A stretch of DNA of 64,000 nt from JADJDM01 sp044352985 (GTDB lineage Bacteria; Bacteroidota; Bacteroidia; B-17B0; Aurantibacillaceae), in the NCBI GenBank assembly GCA_044352985.1, contig JBILCU010000006.1, forward strand, positions 1-64,000. Direction: 5' to 3'. A program made the translations under genes and the position numbers. A model generated the notes under the pieces. It was not told the DNA's origin, ran no database searches, and saw only the letters and a list, made by a program, of their open reading frames with translations. Below, piece by piece: positions 16,897 through 24,426 of this stretch. Each line of letters starts with the position of its first letter. The stretch's first letter is position 1.

Positions 16897-17988
16897 ATGA
16901 AATTCACAATACTTTATCTAACCGTCCTTACATTTTTTACTTCGTGTAATGGTCACACCAATATTCAGATACATAATTCTAAGAAATTAAATGAACCTCT
17001 TGCAATAGGCGACACGGTAAGAGAATTAAGCAACAACATTATGGTTATTCATCAAGACAGGGAAAATAATTATTGGTTTGGCAGTTGGAAAGACGGTTTA
17101 TATAAGTATGATGGAAAAGTAATAATACATTTCACTACCAAAGATGGTTTGCCAGATAACAGAATTGATGAAATAAAAGAAGATAAACTTGGGAATATTT
17201 TTTTAAATACAAGTAAAGGGTTATGTCAATATAATGGCATAAGCTTTTTGAAATTGACAGAAACCATAAGTCCCGATAGCGATTGGAAATTAAATCCTGA
17301 TGACATTTGGTTTAAAAGCCTAGAACATTTAGGTTACGCATATCGTTTTGACGGTAATAAACTTTTCAGGTTGAAATTTCCAAAATCAGAACTTGGTGAA
17401 GAATATATTCAAAAACATCCAAATTATCCCAATCCTTATGCTATTTACTGTATTTACAAGGACAGCAAGAAAAACATATGGTTTGGCACTGCAACATTAG
17501 GCGTTTGTCGTTATGATGGAAAATCGTTTAACTGGATTTCTGAACAAGATGTTACAGAAATTCACGATGGACCTGCCAATGGTGTTCGTTCAATTGCAGA
17601 AGATAAGAATGGAGATTTTTGGTTCAATACCCAATATCGGTATAGCGTTTACAACAACAAAACTTCAACAAAAACTAACACAAACAACTCACCATTTTAC
17701 GACAGGGAAAAAAGCATAGGTTGTTTAGACGGCAAAATGAACGGTGATTTAAACGAGTTCTTATCAATCATCAAAGACGACAATTACAACTTATGGATAG
17801 CGACATATATACACGGTGTTTGGAGGTATAATGGTGAAAAGATTAGCCACTATCCAATTCAAATTAATGCTAAAAATATTCCTATTTATTGCTTATATAA
17901 AGACAACAACGGAGACATTTGGCTTGGCACACACGAAAATGGAGCGTTTAAGTTTAACGGAAAGACATTTAATAGATTCGAACTATGA
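16897..17988 (+). CDS. beta-propeller lipoprotein (two-component-regulator propeller repeats)
   Basis: A 363-residue protein with a lipoprotein signal (TFFTSC, Cys17). It then has repeated Reg_prop blades of the form NxYWFGSWKDGLYKYDGK, KNIWFGTATLGVCRYDGK, NLWIATYIHGVWRYNGE and DIWLGTHENGAFKFNGK. Such propellers normally form the sensor half of hybrid two-component or SpoIIE proteins, like the one at 47159-50356. Here there is no transmembrane relay or output domain, so it is a stand-alone, lipid-anchored propeller. It may bind a ligand or carbohydrate; the ligand is unknown. Cassette boundaries GTTATCGGC (16850) and TCCGACAAC (18014) match at 7 of 9 bases. Confidence 0.8.
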   Translation: MKFTILYLTVLTFFTSCNGHTNIQIHNSKKLNEPLAIGDTVRELSNNIMVIHQDRENNYWFGSWKDGLYKYDGKVIIHFTTKDGLPDNRIDEIKEDKLGNIFLNTSKGLCQYNGISFLKLTETISPDSDWKLNPDDIWFKSLEHLGYAYRFDGNKLFRLKFPKSELGEEYIQKHPNYPNPYAIYCIYKDSKKNIWFGTATLGVCRYDGKSFNWISEQDVTEIHDGPANGVRSIAEDKNGDFWFNTQYRYSVYNNKTSTKTNTNNSPFYDREKSIGCLDGKMNGDLNEFLSIIKDDNYNLWIATYIHGVWRYNGEKISHYPIQINAKNIPIYCLYKDNNGDIWLGTHENGAFKFNGKTFNRFEL

Positions 17989-18005
17989 CTTACGAAAAAA
18001 GAGCT

Positions 18006-18177
18006 TCCGACAACACACAATTTGCGACAAGCTTAAAAGACGGTAAAAGCATTTGCAATTTTTTTGATAGACACTTTTTTAGTTTTGCAAATGCCAATAA
18101 ATAGTTTACCTTTTAACAAGCATTCGTTAGATAGGTTTCGAAAAACACCTGACGCATATTGTGAAACCGTTATAGGC
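18006..18177 (+). repeat. attC-like site 12 (main family)
   Basis: Opens TCCGACAAC (18006-18014), closes GTTATAGGC (18169-18177). Main-family arms with substitutions in the left arm (AAGCTTAAAAG), and an intact inner stem. Confidence 0.8.
18084..18114 (+). promoter_or_regulatory. promoter inside attC-like site 12
   Basis: TTTG (18084-18087), 19 bp, TACCTTTT (18107-18114), upstream of the toxin-antitoxin pair. Confidence 0.5.
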
Positions 18178-18233
18178 AAGCCAATTTGGAATCTTAACGC
18201 TAAATACGTATTTTTATAAAAAAAACACGTGCA

Positions 18234-18476
18234 ATGACAACTAAACTTACCTTGACTGTAGAAAAGTCAATAATAGAAAGGGCGAAATCTTACGCGAAAA
18301 ATACGGGTAGAAGTTTATCCGAACTCATTGAAAATTACCTTGAAACAATCACTCAAGAAAATGGCACAGAAAAATTATCACCTAAACTTAAGAAAATTGT
18401 AGGGGCTGTTAAACTTCCAAAGAACTTTGACGAAGAAAAAGAACTGCGTACTTATTTAGAAAAAAAACATTTATGA
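18234..18476 (+). CDS. antitoxin of a PIN-domain toxin-antitoxin pair (DUF6364-like)
   Basis: An 80-residue protein with an N-terminal ribbon-helix-helix-like segment (KLTLTVEKSIIERAKSYAKNTGRSLSELIENYLE) that fits DNA binding and autoregulation. The C-terminal tail (KLPKNFDEEKELRTYLEKK) would bind and block the toxin. Its TGA overlaps the toxin ATG by 4 bp (ATGA), the usual coupled arrangement. The family resembles DUF6364 antitoxins of Bacteroidota. It is the first of two genes in a cassette opening GTTATAGGC. Confidence 0.78.
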   Translation: MTTKLTLTVEKSIIERAKSYAKNTGRSLSELIENYLETITQENGTEKLSPKLKKIVGAVKLPKNFDEEKELRTYLEKKHL

Positions 18477-18886
18477 AAAAGGTATTTCTTGACACTAATA
18501 TAATTGTCGACCTAATTGCAGACAGAAAACCTTTTAGTAAGTATGCTATTGAAATATTTAATAAAGTAGAAGAAAAAAAAATTAAAATATACACTTCTTC
18601 TCATTCAATAGCAACAACCCATTATTTATTGAAAAAATATCTTGACGAAAAAACATTACGTGATGTTTTATATGATTTGCTAGATTACTTAACTGTTATC
18701 CCTGTGGATGTAGATATTTTAAAGAAAGGGTTACGTTCTAAACACAAGGATTTTGAAGATGCAATTCAAATATTTTGTGCGTCATCTGTAGAGAAAATGG
18801 GTTGTATTGTTACTCGTAATACCAAAGACTTTCGTGACTGTGAAATACTCGTTTTGACACCAGATGAGCTTTGTATTAGATTATAG
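18473..18886 (+). CDS. PIN-domain RNase toxin (VapC type)
   Basis: A 137-residue PIN-domain protein. FLDTN with Asp7 opens the domain, DFEDAIQ holds the second acidic pair (Glu95, Asp96), and TRNTKDF gives Asp119. These acidic residues bind the metal for RNA cleavage in VapC-type toxins. Length is typical. It overlaps its antitoxin by 4 bp. Toxin-antitoxin cassettes are a known stabilising cargo of chromosomal cassette arrays, and a second pair lies at 20214-20758. The RNA target cannot be told from the sequence. Confidence 0.85.
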   Translation: MKKVFLDTNIIVDLIADRKPFSKYAIEIFNKVEEKKIKIYTSSHSIATTHYLLKKYLDEKTLRDVLYDLLDYLTVIPVDVDILKKGLRSKHKDFEDAIQIFCASSVEKMGCIVTRNTKDFRDCEILVLTPDELCIRL

Positions 18887-18896
18887 TTTATGGCCT

Positions 18897-18939
18897 GTCT
18901 ATAACATCGGCTTACGCAAGCCGCAAACCATTGGGCAAC
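18897..18939 (+). repeat. attC-like site 13, minimal (about 40 bp)
   Basis: Opens GTCTATAAC (18897-18905), one mismatch from the complement of GTTATAGGC at 18169. It continues as a short hairpin CGGCTT-ACGC-AAGCCG and closes ATTGGGCAAC (18930-18939). The central loop with the promoter is missing. The closing box is mirrored by GTTGCCTAAC at 19908-19917 (8 of 10). Confidence 0.65.
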
Positions 18940-18995
18940 ATTTTTCGGATTGATTTTAACATCTACTTTCATTCCCAATATTATAAAAAAACACA

Positions 18996-19862
18996 ATGAC
19001 TAGATTTGATATTTCAAAAAAGAAACCCTTAGCGATCCTACTACTTGCGATTTTTATTCTGTTCGCGGGATGTGCAACAAAAACTCTACGCAAACAACGA
19101 AAAAAATATAAAAAAGCCACTTCTGGAATAAAGTATAAAGCATACAAGAGCGCCTCGAAATTTACTATAGACGGATCCATGAAAGTTTATAACGATCAGC
19201 AACCAGACAGTTTGCAAATAGATGCACCCTATGCTCATTTGTTACTTGGCTATTTCTGGACTGTTTCCGATAAGTCGTCATTTGCTTTCGCTGAAGCCGA
19301 TATCGTGGAGGAGATAGGTAATGAGAGTAATAACTCAAATGTAAAATACTTTGCACAAAGTCTTCGCTCCATCACTATGGCCCAAGCGGGTTGGGATAAA
19401 ATTGCACGTGAAGAAGCAGAGAAGGCAAGACAATATGTACCGACCAACCAAGTATCAAAAGGCAAGTATGAAGCTGCAGTAATCTATATGCTTTTGGGCT
19501 CTGTTTACATCAAAGAAAGGGATTTTGTAAAAGCCAGGGTTTTTTGGAGTGGTTTCTCCATAGAAACCGGAATATACTGGCCCTATCAAATTTGTGATGC
19601 GGCTGCAGCGTTTCAGGTTGGGAACGTGCAGCAAGGCTTACAAAAAGTTAAAGTTATCTCACAGGATCCTGAAGTACCACAAACCATTCGTGATGCTTTA
19701 GCAATTGAATTGAAAAAGGTAGAGGCAGGTAGCACCGTAAATTCTTCCTTGTTCTGGCCATCAATAGTTAGCAAGATAATCTGGCAGGAATTCAGAAATT
19801 CATCTCATCAATCGCTAAAGAAATTTGCAAAGTTTATTGAGGACGTTGGTTCAAAACTTTAA
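18996..19862 (+). CDS. TPR-containing lipoprotein (288 aa)
   Basis: An N-terminal lipoprotein signal (LFAGCATKTLR, Cys27) is followed by a basic stretch. The rest is a helical protein with tetratricopeptide-like pairs (YAHLLLGYFWTVSDKSSFAFA, YEAAVIYMLLGSVYIKERDF). Such lipoproteins usually act as scaffolds in the periplasm or inside the outer membrane. The C-terminal helix (WQEFRNSSHQSLKKFAKFIE) is unassigned. The single-gene cassette opens ATTGGGCAAC and closes GTTGCCTAAC. Its G+C looks slightly higher than neighbouring cassettes. No partner gene suggests a pathway. Confidence 0.68.
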   Translation: MTRFDISKKKPLAILLLAIFILFAGCATKTLRKQRKKYKKATSGIKYKAYKSASKFTIDGSMKVYNDQQPDSLQIDAPYAHLLLGYFWTVSDKSSFAFAEADIVEEIGNESNNSNVKYFAQSLRSITMAQAGWDKIAREEAEKARQYVPTNQVSKGKYEAAVIYMLLGSVYIKERDFVKARVFWSGFSIETGIYWPYQICDAAAAFQVGNVQQGLQKVKVISQDPEVPQTIRDALAIELKKVEAGSTVNSSLFWPSIVSKIIWQEFRNSSHQSLKKFAKFIEDVGSKL

Positions 19863-19907
19863 ATTGATAAGGATAAATCATGATAGTATGCATTACAGAA
19901 TAAAAAC

Positions 19908-20102
19908 GTTGCCTAACAGCAAGAAGTTGCACCATGCCAAGAGAGAGAAGATTGCTCCGGCTACATTAAGGTAAATGCTACGCATTTTATTTTTAGTGTT
20001 GCCTCCGCATAAAAAATATTTTATCTTCGTAATAAGCCTTTTGAAAGGTGAGATAATTTATCTTCCTTATGGCATAGCGCAAGCCTGCAATCCGTTAGCA
20101 CT
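19908..20102 (+). repeat. attC-like site 14
   Basis: Opens GTTGCCTAAC (19908-19917), closes GTTAGCACT (20094-20102). Arms: GAAGTTGCACCATGCCAAG (from 19923) against CTTATGGCATAGCGCAAGCC (from 20066). The loop motif GGCTACATTAAGGTAAATGC defines a family that recurs near 28740, 31760 and 33230. Confidence 0.78.
19999..20029 (+). promoter_or_regulatory. promoter inside attC-like site 14
   Basis: TTG (19999-20001), 20 bp, TATCTTCG (20022-20029). Confidence 0.5.
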
Positions 20103-20213
20103 AATAGCTTGTAACAATCCTTCGCAACAAATTTTTACAGAAACATTGGTCTATTTCGGAATTTGTAAACACAAATATTATTTATTATCTTTAAGGAACA
20201 ATATCGGATTATC

Positions 20214-20450
20214 ATGACCACAACAGCCATTCGGACTAAAATCCACAAATATATAGACGAGGCAGACAGTAATGTGTTAGAAGTAGTTTATAAATTACTC
20301 GAAGTATACCGCCAGAGTAATTCTAGTTTATTGACAGATGAGCAACAAAAAGAAGTTATTAAAAGATCAGCTTCATACAAAGCAGGAAAAACGAAAGGTT
20401 ATTCTTTAGCAGAAGTTCGGAAAAGGGTAAAACATACGTTAGTTGGATAA
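20214..20450 (+). CDS. antitoxin of RelE/ParE-type pair
   Basis: A 78-residue protein beginning MTTTAIRTKIHKYIDEADSN, with a helical N-terminus and a basic C-terminal tail (GYSLAEVRKRVKHTLVG). This outline is common for Bacteroidota antitoxins paired with RelE/ParE toxins. The toxin gene begins 2 bp after its stop. Family assignment rests mainly on the neighbour. Confidence 0.7.
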   Translation: MTTTAIRTKIHKYIDEADSNVLEVVYKLLEVYRQSNSSLLTDEQQKEVIKRSASYKAGKTKGYSLAEVRKRVKHTLVG

Positions 20451-20452
20451 AA

Positions 20453-20758
20453 ATGGCTACGAATAAATTAATTATTCTTGAGCCAGCCGTTTTAGAACTT
20501 GAGAACGCTTGTTTATACTATAATGAAAAAGTTTCAGGTTTAGGTTTTGAATTCAAAGAAGAAGTAGTTGCTTTACTTGAATTGATAAAAGACAATCCTT
20601 TGTTATTTCCAATCAAATTTGCACACATTCATGAAGTGGTTATGAAACGTTTTCCCTTTGTCATAAACTATGAGGTGTCGGGAAAACAAATTATTGTTTC
20701 AGCAATCTTTCATGTCAAACAAAATCCAGCAAAAAAAATCAAAAGAAAACGTAAATAG
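20453..20758 (+). CDS. RelE/ParE-family toxin
   Basis: A 101-residue protein. The pattern ELENACLYYNEKVSGLGFEFKEEV, then LLFPIKFAHIHEVVMKRFPFVINYEV and IIVSAIFHVKQNP, is the compact alpha-beta fold of the RelE/ParE superfamily. RelE members cut mRNA on the ribosome while ParE members poison gyrase; the sequence does not separate these. It is encoded 2 bp after its antitoxin, in a cassette opening GTTAGCACT (20094) and closing AGTGGTAAC (20821), one mismatch from the complement. Confidence 0.85.
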   Translation: MATNKLIILEPAVLELENACLYYNEKVSGLGFEFKEEVVALLELIKDNPLLFPIKFAHIHEVVMKRFPFVINYEVSGKQIIVSAIFHVKQNPAKKIKRKRK

Positions 20759-20812
20759 TTGTGCTTATCAGTGGACAACGACCTTAGTTTCCAAAGCTGT
20801 GTGCCAACTAAA

Positions 20813-20990
20813 AGTGGTAACTCAAGCTAAGCAACAGTTTGGCAGAAAACAAATCTTTTGCAAAAGCGGTAGCTCCGCGGGGACAATTATTTTCGCTTTG
20901 CAAATACAAATAAACATTTTAACTTTAAATAAGCATTCGTTAGACACGTTTTCAAACCAAACCGTTGCTTAGCCCGCAACCGTTAGCTGC
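20813..20990 (+). repeat. attC-like site 15
   Basis: Opens AGTGGTAAC (20813-20821), closes GTTAGCTGC (20982-20990). Arms pair very well: CAAGCTAAGCAACAGTTTGG (from 20823) against CCAAACCGTTGCTTAGCCCG (from 20957). Confidence 0.83.
20897..20927 (+). promoter_or_regulatory. promoter inside attC-like site 15
   Basis: TTTG (20897-20900), 19 bp, TAACTTTA (20920-20927). Confidence 0.5.
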
Positions 20991-21080
20991 ACGTGCCACG
21001 ACAAAGAAACATTCAGGCAAAAACGACATCAATGTTTAATAAAAAATGCGGACACCGACACATAATAAACTTGGACAAGA

Positions 21081-21482
21081 ATGATAACCTTTTTTACAAA
21101 TAACACTTATCCTTATAAACACTGGCTGACTTCATTGGCTGTCGCGGCATTAATACTATTTATTATCGACATTATTTCCGGTAATAACAATTTAAATGAA
21201 GCAATTGGAATGTGTATGTTATATGTGATCTTTGGGTTCGTTTTTTCAATACCAGTTTTTATTATCTACCTTCTGTTATTTAATCTATTAATCAGAAAAA
21301 CAATTTCTGTATTAATAATTAAGACATTATTGAATTCAATTACAATTATTGGTGTTTTTATAACTATAAAATTAATTGGCGGAACAATGATGACGCCTAA
21401 ATTCGCATCGTACTATTCTATTATTTTAATTATTTGCAGTTTTTTTTATGAAATAAAAAAACAAAATCAAGCTGACACTTAA
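21081..21482 (+). CDS. small four-helix membrane protein, unknown function
   Basis: A 133-residue, very hydrophobic protein with four predicted membrane segments (about residues 17-32, 45-70, 78-98 and 108-124) and short loops. No conserved motif is recognised. The likely location is the inner membrane. It is the single gene of a cassette opening GTTAGCTGC (20982) and closing ACAACTAAC (21519), a 7 of 9 match. The promoter is in the upstream attC-like site. Confidence 0.62.
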   Translation: MITFFTNNTYPYKHWLTSLAVAALILFIIDIISGNNNLNEAIGMCMLYVIFGFVFSIPVFIIYLLLFNLLIRKTISVLIIKTLLNSITIIGVFITIKLIGGTMMTPKFASYYSIILIICSFFYEIKKQNQADT

Positions 21483-21510
21483 GCTTGATGTAACTGTGTG
21501 GCGGCACCAG

Positions 21511-21682
21511 ACAACTAACAGCACCTAAAAATTATGCATACAGACATCAAAGCAATTGCAAAAACGGTGACAGTTATTTAATTTTTGCTTTGCAAAAGTC
21601 CAATAAACATGTATCTTTAAATTAAAGTTTCGGCAAATAATGTTTTAAATCTAACCGTTACTTAGCTTGAAAAAGTTAGGCG
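21511..21682 (+). repeat. attC-like site 16 (chimeric arms)
   Basis: Opens ACAACTAAC (21511-21519), closes GTTAGGC (21676-21682). The left arm (ACCTAAAAATTATGCATAC) is of the site-8 type, but the right arm (TAACCGTTACTTAGC) resembles site 15, so the arms pair poorly. It looks like an intra-site recombinant. Confidence 0.65.
21589..21620 (+). promoter_or_regulatory. promoter inside attC-like site 16
   Basis: TTTG (21589-21592), 20 bp, TATCTTTA (21613-21620). Confidence 0.5.
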
Positions 21683-21731
21683 TAATTCTAAAAAGCAAAC
21701 CAATAGAAGTGAATAAAGTAATAAACATAAC

Positions 21732-22505
21732 ATGAAAAAAACCGCATTAATAACTGGAGCATCTAACGGAATTGGATTAGAATTAGCAAAAGTTCATGCC
21801 TTAAAAGGTGGTGATTTAGTTTTAGTGGCAAGAAACAAATCAAAATTAGATGAGCTAAAATTAGTATTGGAAGGTCAATACAAAATTTCTGTTTACACAA
21901 TTGGAAAAGACCTTTCAGCCAATAACTCTGCCCAAGAAGTGTATGAAGAAACAACCAAGCAAAACATTCAAATTGATTACTTGATTAACAACGCGGGTTT
22001 TGGCGACTTTGGAATGTTTGAAAAAACAGATTGGAACAAAGAACTACAAATGATAAACTTAAACATTACAGCTTTGACTCAATTTACCAAACTGTATTTA
22101 CAAGATATGGTAAAACGCAAAAGTGGAAAAATAATGAATGTTGCTTCAACAGCTGCTTTCCAAGCTGGACCAACTATGGCGGTTTATTTTGCAACCAAAG
22201 CTTATGTGTTAAGTTTTTCAGAGGCGATTAGTAACGAAGTAAGTGACAAAGGAATTACTGTGACTGCTCTTTGTCCTGGTGCTACTGAAACTGGGTTTCA
22301 GGCCGCTGGAGGATTGGAAGAAAGCAAACTATTCAAAGGAAAAAAATTGCCAACTGCTAAACAAGTTGCAGATTATGGTTATAAATCAATGATAAAAGGA
22401 AAGACCGTTGCAATACACGGCATTATGAATTATATATTGGCTAACTCTGTTAGATTTATACCAAGAGCATTGGTTTTAAAGGTTTCACGAAAAATAATAG
22501 ACTAA
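21732..22505 (+). CDS. short-chain dehydrogenase/reductase (SDR)
   Basis: A 257-residue classical SDR. TGASNGIG at residues 8-15 is the dinucleotide-binding loop, NNAGFGD is the structural motif, and YFATKAY holds the catalytic Tyr-x3-Lys. LCPGATETGF follows the active site as in the family. It is cytoplasmic and uses NAD(P)H; the substrate is unknown. It differs from FabG at 38252 in loop motifs and has a longer C-terminus. Single-gene cassette opening GTTAGGC (21676); the closing box TCATAAC (22552) is only loosely complementary. Confidence 0.88.
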   Translation: MKKTALITGASNGIGLELAKVHALKGGDLVLVARNKSKLDELKLVLEGQYKISVYTIGKDLSANNSAQEVYEETTKQNIQIDYLINNAGFGDFGMFEKTDWNKELQMINLNITALTQFTKLYLQDMVKRKSGKIMNVASTAAFQAGPTMAVYFATKAYVLSFSEAISNEVSDKGITVTALCPGATETGFQAAGGLEESKLFKGKKLPTAKQVADYGYKSMIKGKTVAIHGIMNYILANSVRFIPRALVLKVSRKIID

Positions 22506-22545
22506 GTTTTAATATTAATTTTACGAAATGAGTATATTAAAGAAA

Positions 22546-22664
22546 TCATAACAGCGGCTTTTCACAACACGGGGTTTATAATCAAGTTGATTGGATATCT
22601 GAGTTTTGTGTGATACATTCGAGTCATGGAACACGCGCAGCGCAAAGCCTCAAATAGTTAGCGG
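22546..22664 (+). repeat. attC-like site 17
   Basis: Opens TCATAAC (22546-22552), closes GTTAGCGG (22657-22664). Same family as site 3: the loop shares TTTTGTGTGATACATTCGAG with it, and the right arm (CGCGCAGCGCAAAGCC) is nearly identical. Confidence 0.78.
22591..22621 (+). promoter_or_regulatory. promoter inside attC-like site 17
   Basis: TTG (22591-22593), 20 bp, TACATTCG (22614-22621). Confidence 0.45.
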
Positions 22665-22791
22665 ACATTGCAAATGACAGATTCAAAAAATCAGAAATTA
22701 TAATTTAAATTTTCTCATTGTAATTTTCAGACAGAAAATATAAAAAGAGAACGAAAGAGTAATAAGAAAAGCAACAAAAAGACATCACGTT

Positions 22792-23223
22792 ATGATACTA
22801 AACGATTTTGTAACAGAGTTTAGAAATTGGAAATTTACTAAGTATAAAGCAATAAATTTTGGTGTTGGAATTTCAGCTTTACTTATTTATGAGTTTGTTG
22901 GACGACCTATTTATCGACCATATATCTACAATAATAAAATCAATGACTTCCATATTGCTGACACTTTAGGCAATACATTTGGGACTTTGCCGACAATATT
23001 TTTTTTAATTGCAATTTTATCCAATGACGTGACAAATGGAAACTACTTAATAAAACTTGGAACGTTTAGTGTTGTTGTTTTTGAACTTGTACATCCTTTG
23101 CTTGGAAAACCAATAGATATTTGGGACATTATTGCTACCATTTTGGCTGGACTTGTAAGCTATTTAATATATAATGGAATATTTAAAGACAAATTAAATG
23201 AGCAGAAAACTACGAACAACTAA
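22792..23223 (+). CDS. small membrane protein, unknown function (143 aa)
   Basis: About four membrane segments (residues 21-36, 62-76, 88-102 and 110-128) in a 143-residue protein. The central DTLGNTFGTLPTIFF and C-terminal PIDIWDIIATILAGLVSY segments are loosely like VanZ-type proteins, but I would not assign the family. Its TAA stop (23221-23223) lies in the AACTAAC box of the following site. Cassette start GTTAGCGG (22657). Confidence 0.6.
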   Translation: MILNDFVTEFRNWKFTKYKAINFGVGISALLIYEFVGRPIYRPYIYNNKINDFHIADTLGNTFGTLPTIFFLIAILSNDVTNGNYLIKLGTFSVVVFELVHPLLGKPIDIWDIIATILAGLVSYLIYNGIFKDKLNEQKTTNN

Positions 23224-23371
23224 CACGGGTTTAGCTTCGCTGATTTTCAATTGGCAAAAGTGGCAGTTCAGTTCTACGCAAACACATTTATAGTTAATCA
23301 AAGTTTGGTTCTCCGCATCAATATTTCTGGAGAAAATAGCTACCTTAACCAAGCTCGAAACCATTTGCAGC
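23217..23371 (+). repeat. attC-like site 18 (degraded)
   Basis: Opens CAACTAAC (23217-23224), closes ATTTGCAGC (23363-23371) where a GTT core is expected. Arms pair only in part (AGCTTCGCTGATTTTC against GAAAATAGCT). Confidence 0.5.
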
Positions 23372-23377
23372 AATAAT

Positions 23378-24193
23378 ATGACGATGAAAAAATTTATATT
23401 ATCAACTCTATTATTAGTTGTTACTTTATTTACATCCTTTAGGCTAAAACAAAAAGAGGAAATACGTGACGAATTCAAAAAGTATTATGACCAATTCAAC
23501 GTTAAAGGCTCATTTGTACTTTACGACCAAAGTAATGACAAGTTTATTTTTTATAATCCACAACAATATAAAGAACAATTTTCACCTGCTTCAACATTTA
23601 AAATTTGTAACTCCTTAATTGGTATTGAAACTGGCGTTATTAAAGACGAGAATTTCGTTATTCCTTGGGATAGTGTAGTTAGACAAAATACAAAATGGAA
23701 TCAAGACCACGATTTGAAATTAGCATTTAAAAATTCGACTGTTTGGTATTACAGAGAACTTGCAAGACGTGTTGGTGGAGAGAAAATAAAATTATGGCTT
23801 GATAAAGCAAAATACGGAAATGCAGACACATCAGGTGGTATAGACCTTTTTTGGTTAAAAGGCGGACTTAGAGTTACTCCCGAACAACAAATTGATTTTC
23901 TAATACGCCTTCACGATTATAAATTACCTTTTTCAAAACACACAGTTGATATTGTAAAAAATATAATGATTACAAAAGATACTTTAAACTATGTAGTAAG
24001 AGCAAAGACAGGTTGGGTAGATGATGAAAAACAAATTGTTGGTTGGTACATTGGGTATATAGAAAAAAACAATAACGTCTACTACTTTTCAAATTGTATT
24101 CAGTCAACTGACATAAATAATAAAGACATTGCCAAAGCAAGAATAGAGATTACATATAAAATACTGACTGACTTAAAAATAACGAAAGAATAA
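23378..24193 (+). CDS. class D beta-lactamase (OXA-type)
   Basis: A 271-residue protein with an N-terminal export signal (residues 4-21). All class D active-site motifs are present in order: STFK at 72-75 (nucleophile Ser72 and the lysine that is carboxylated in this class), STV at 120-122, YGN at 146-148 and KTGW at 210-213. It also has the usual W-x-Q/N region (TKWNQDHDL) and the C-terminal GWYIGYIEK strand. It should hydrolyse beta-lactams in the periplasm; the spectrum cannot be predicted. It sits between a degraded attC-like site and another degraded one, so it is a cassette-borne resistance-type gene in a chromosomal array. A broken relative lies at 28557-28703. The ATG at 23384 is an alternative start. 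Confidence 0.92.
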   Translation: MTMKKFILSTLLLVVTLFTSFRLKQKEEIRDEFKKYYDQFNVKGSFVLYDQSNDKFIFYNPQQYKEQFSPASTFKICNSLIGIETGVIKDENFVIPWDSVVRQNTKWNQDHDLKLAFKNSTVWYYRELARRVGGEKIKLWLDKAKYGNADTSGGIDLFWLKGGLRVTPEQQIDFLIRLHDYKLPFSKHTVDIVKNIMITKDTLNYVVRAKTGWVDDEKQIVGWYIGYIEKNNNVYYFSNCIQSTDINNKDIAKARIEITYKILTDLKITKE

Positions 24194-24386
24194 TTGCAAT
24201 TACTAATAATGCCTCTTCGAATAGGCTAGATTTTAAGTAAGACGTAAATCATTTTTTTCAAAAGTGCGCTCCTCACAAATTGTTTTGCATTTGCAAATTA
24301 GTTCAGTACATTTAATATTGTTTTGTGGTACGGATATTTTAATCAAGTAATACCTGCATGGCGCAAGTCTGCAAACATTTAGTAGC
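24194..24386 (+). repeat. attC-like site 19 (degraded)
   Basis: Closes TTTAGTAGC (24378-24386), one change from GTTAGTAGC. The right arm GCATGGCGCAAGTCTGCAAA resembles that of site 14. The opening box is no longer clear (TACTAAT near 24203). Confidence 0.5.
24284..24314 (+). promoter_or_regulatory. promoter inside attC-like site 19
   Basis: TTTG (24284-24287), 19 bp, TACATTTA (24307-24314). The promoter spacing survives although the arms are eroded. Confidence 0.5.
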
Positions 24387-24426
24387 AAGTGTAAACAGAT
24401 ACCATTATAAATGATTAAACTTAAAA

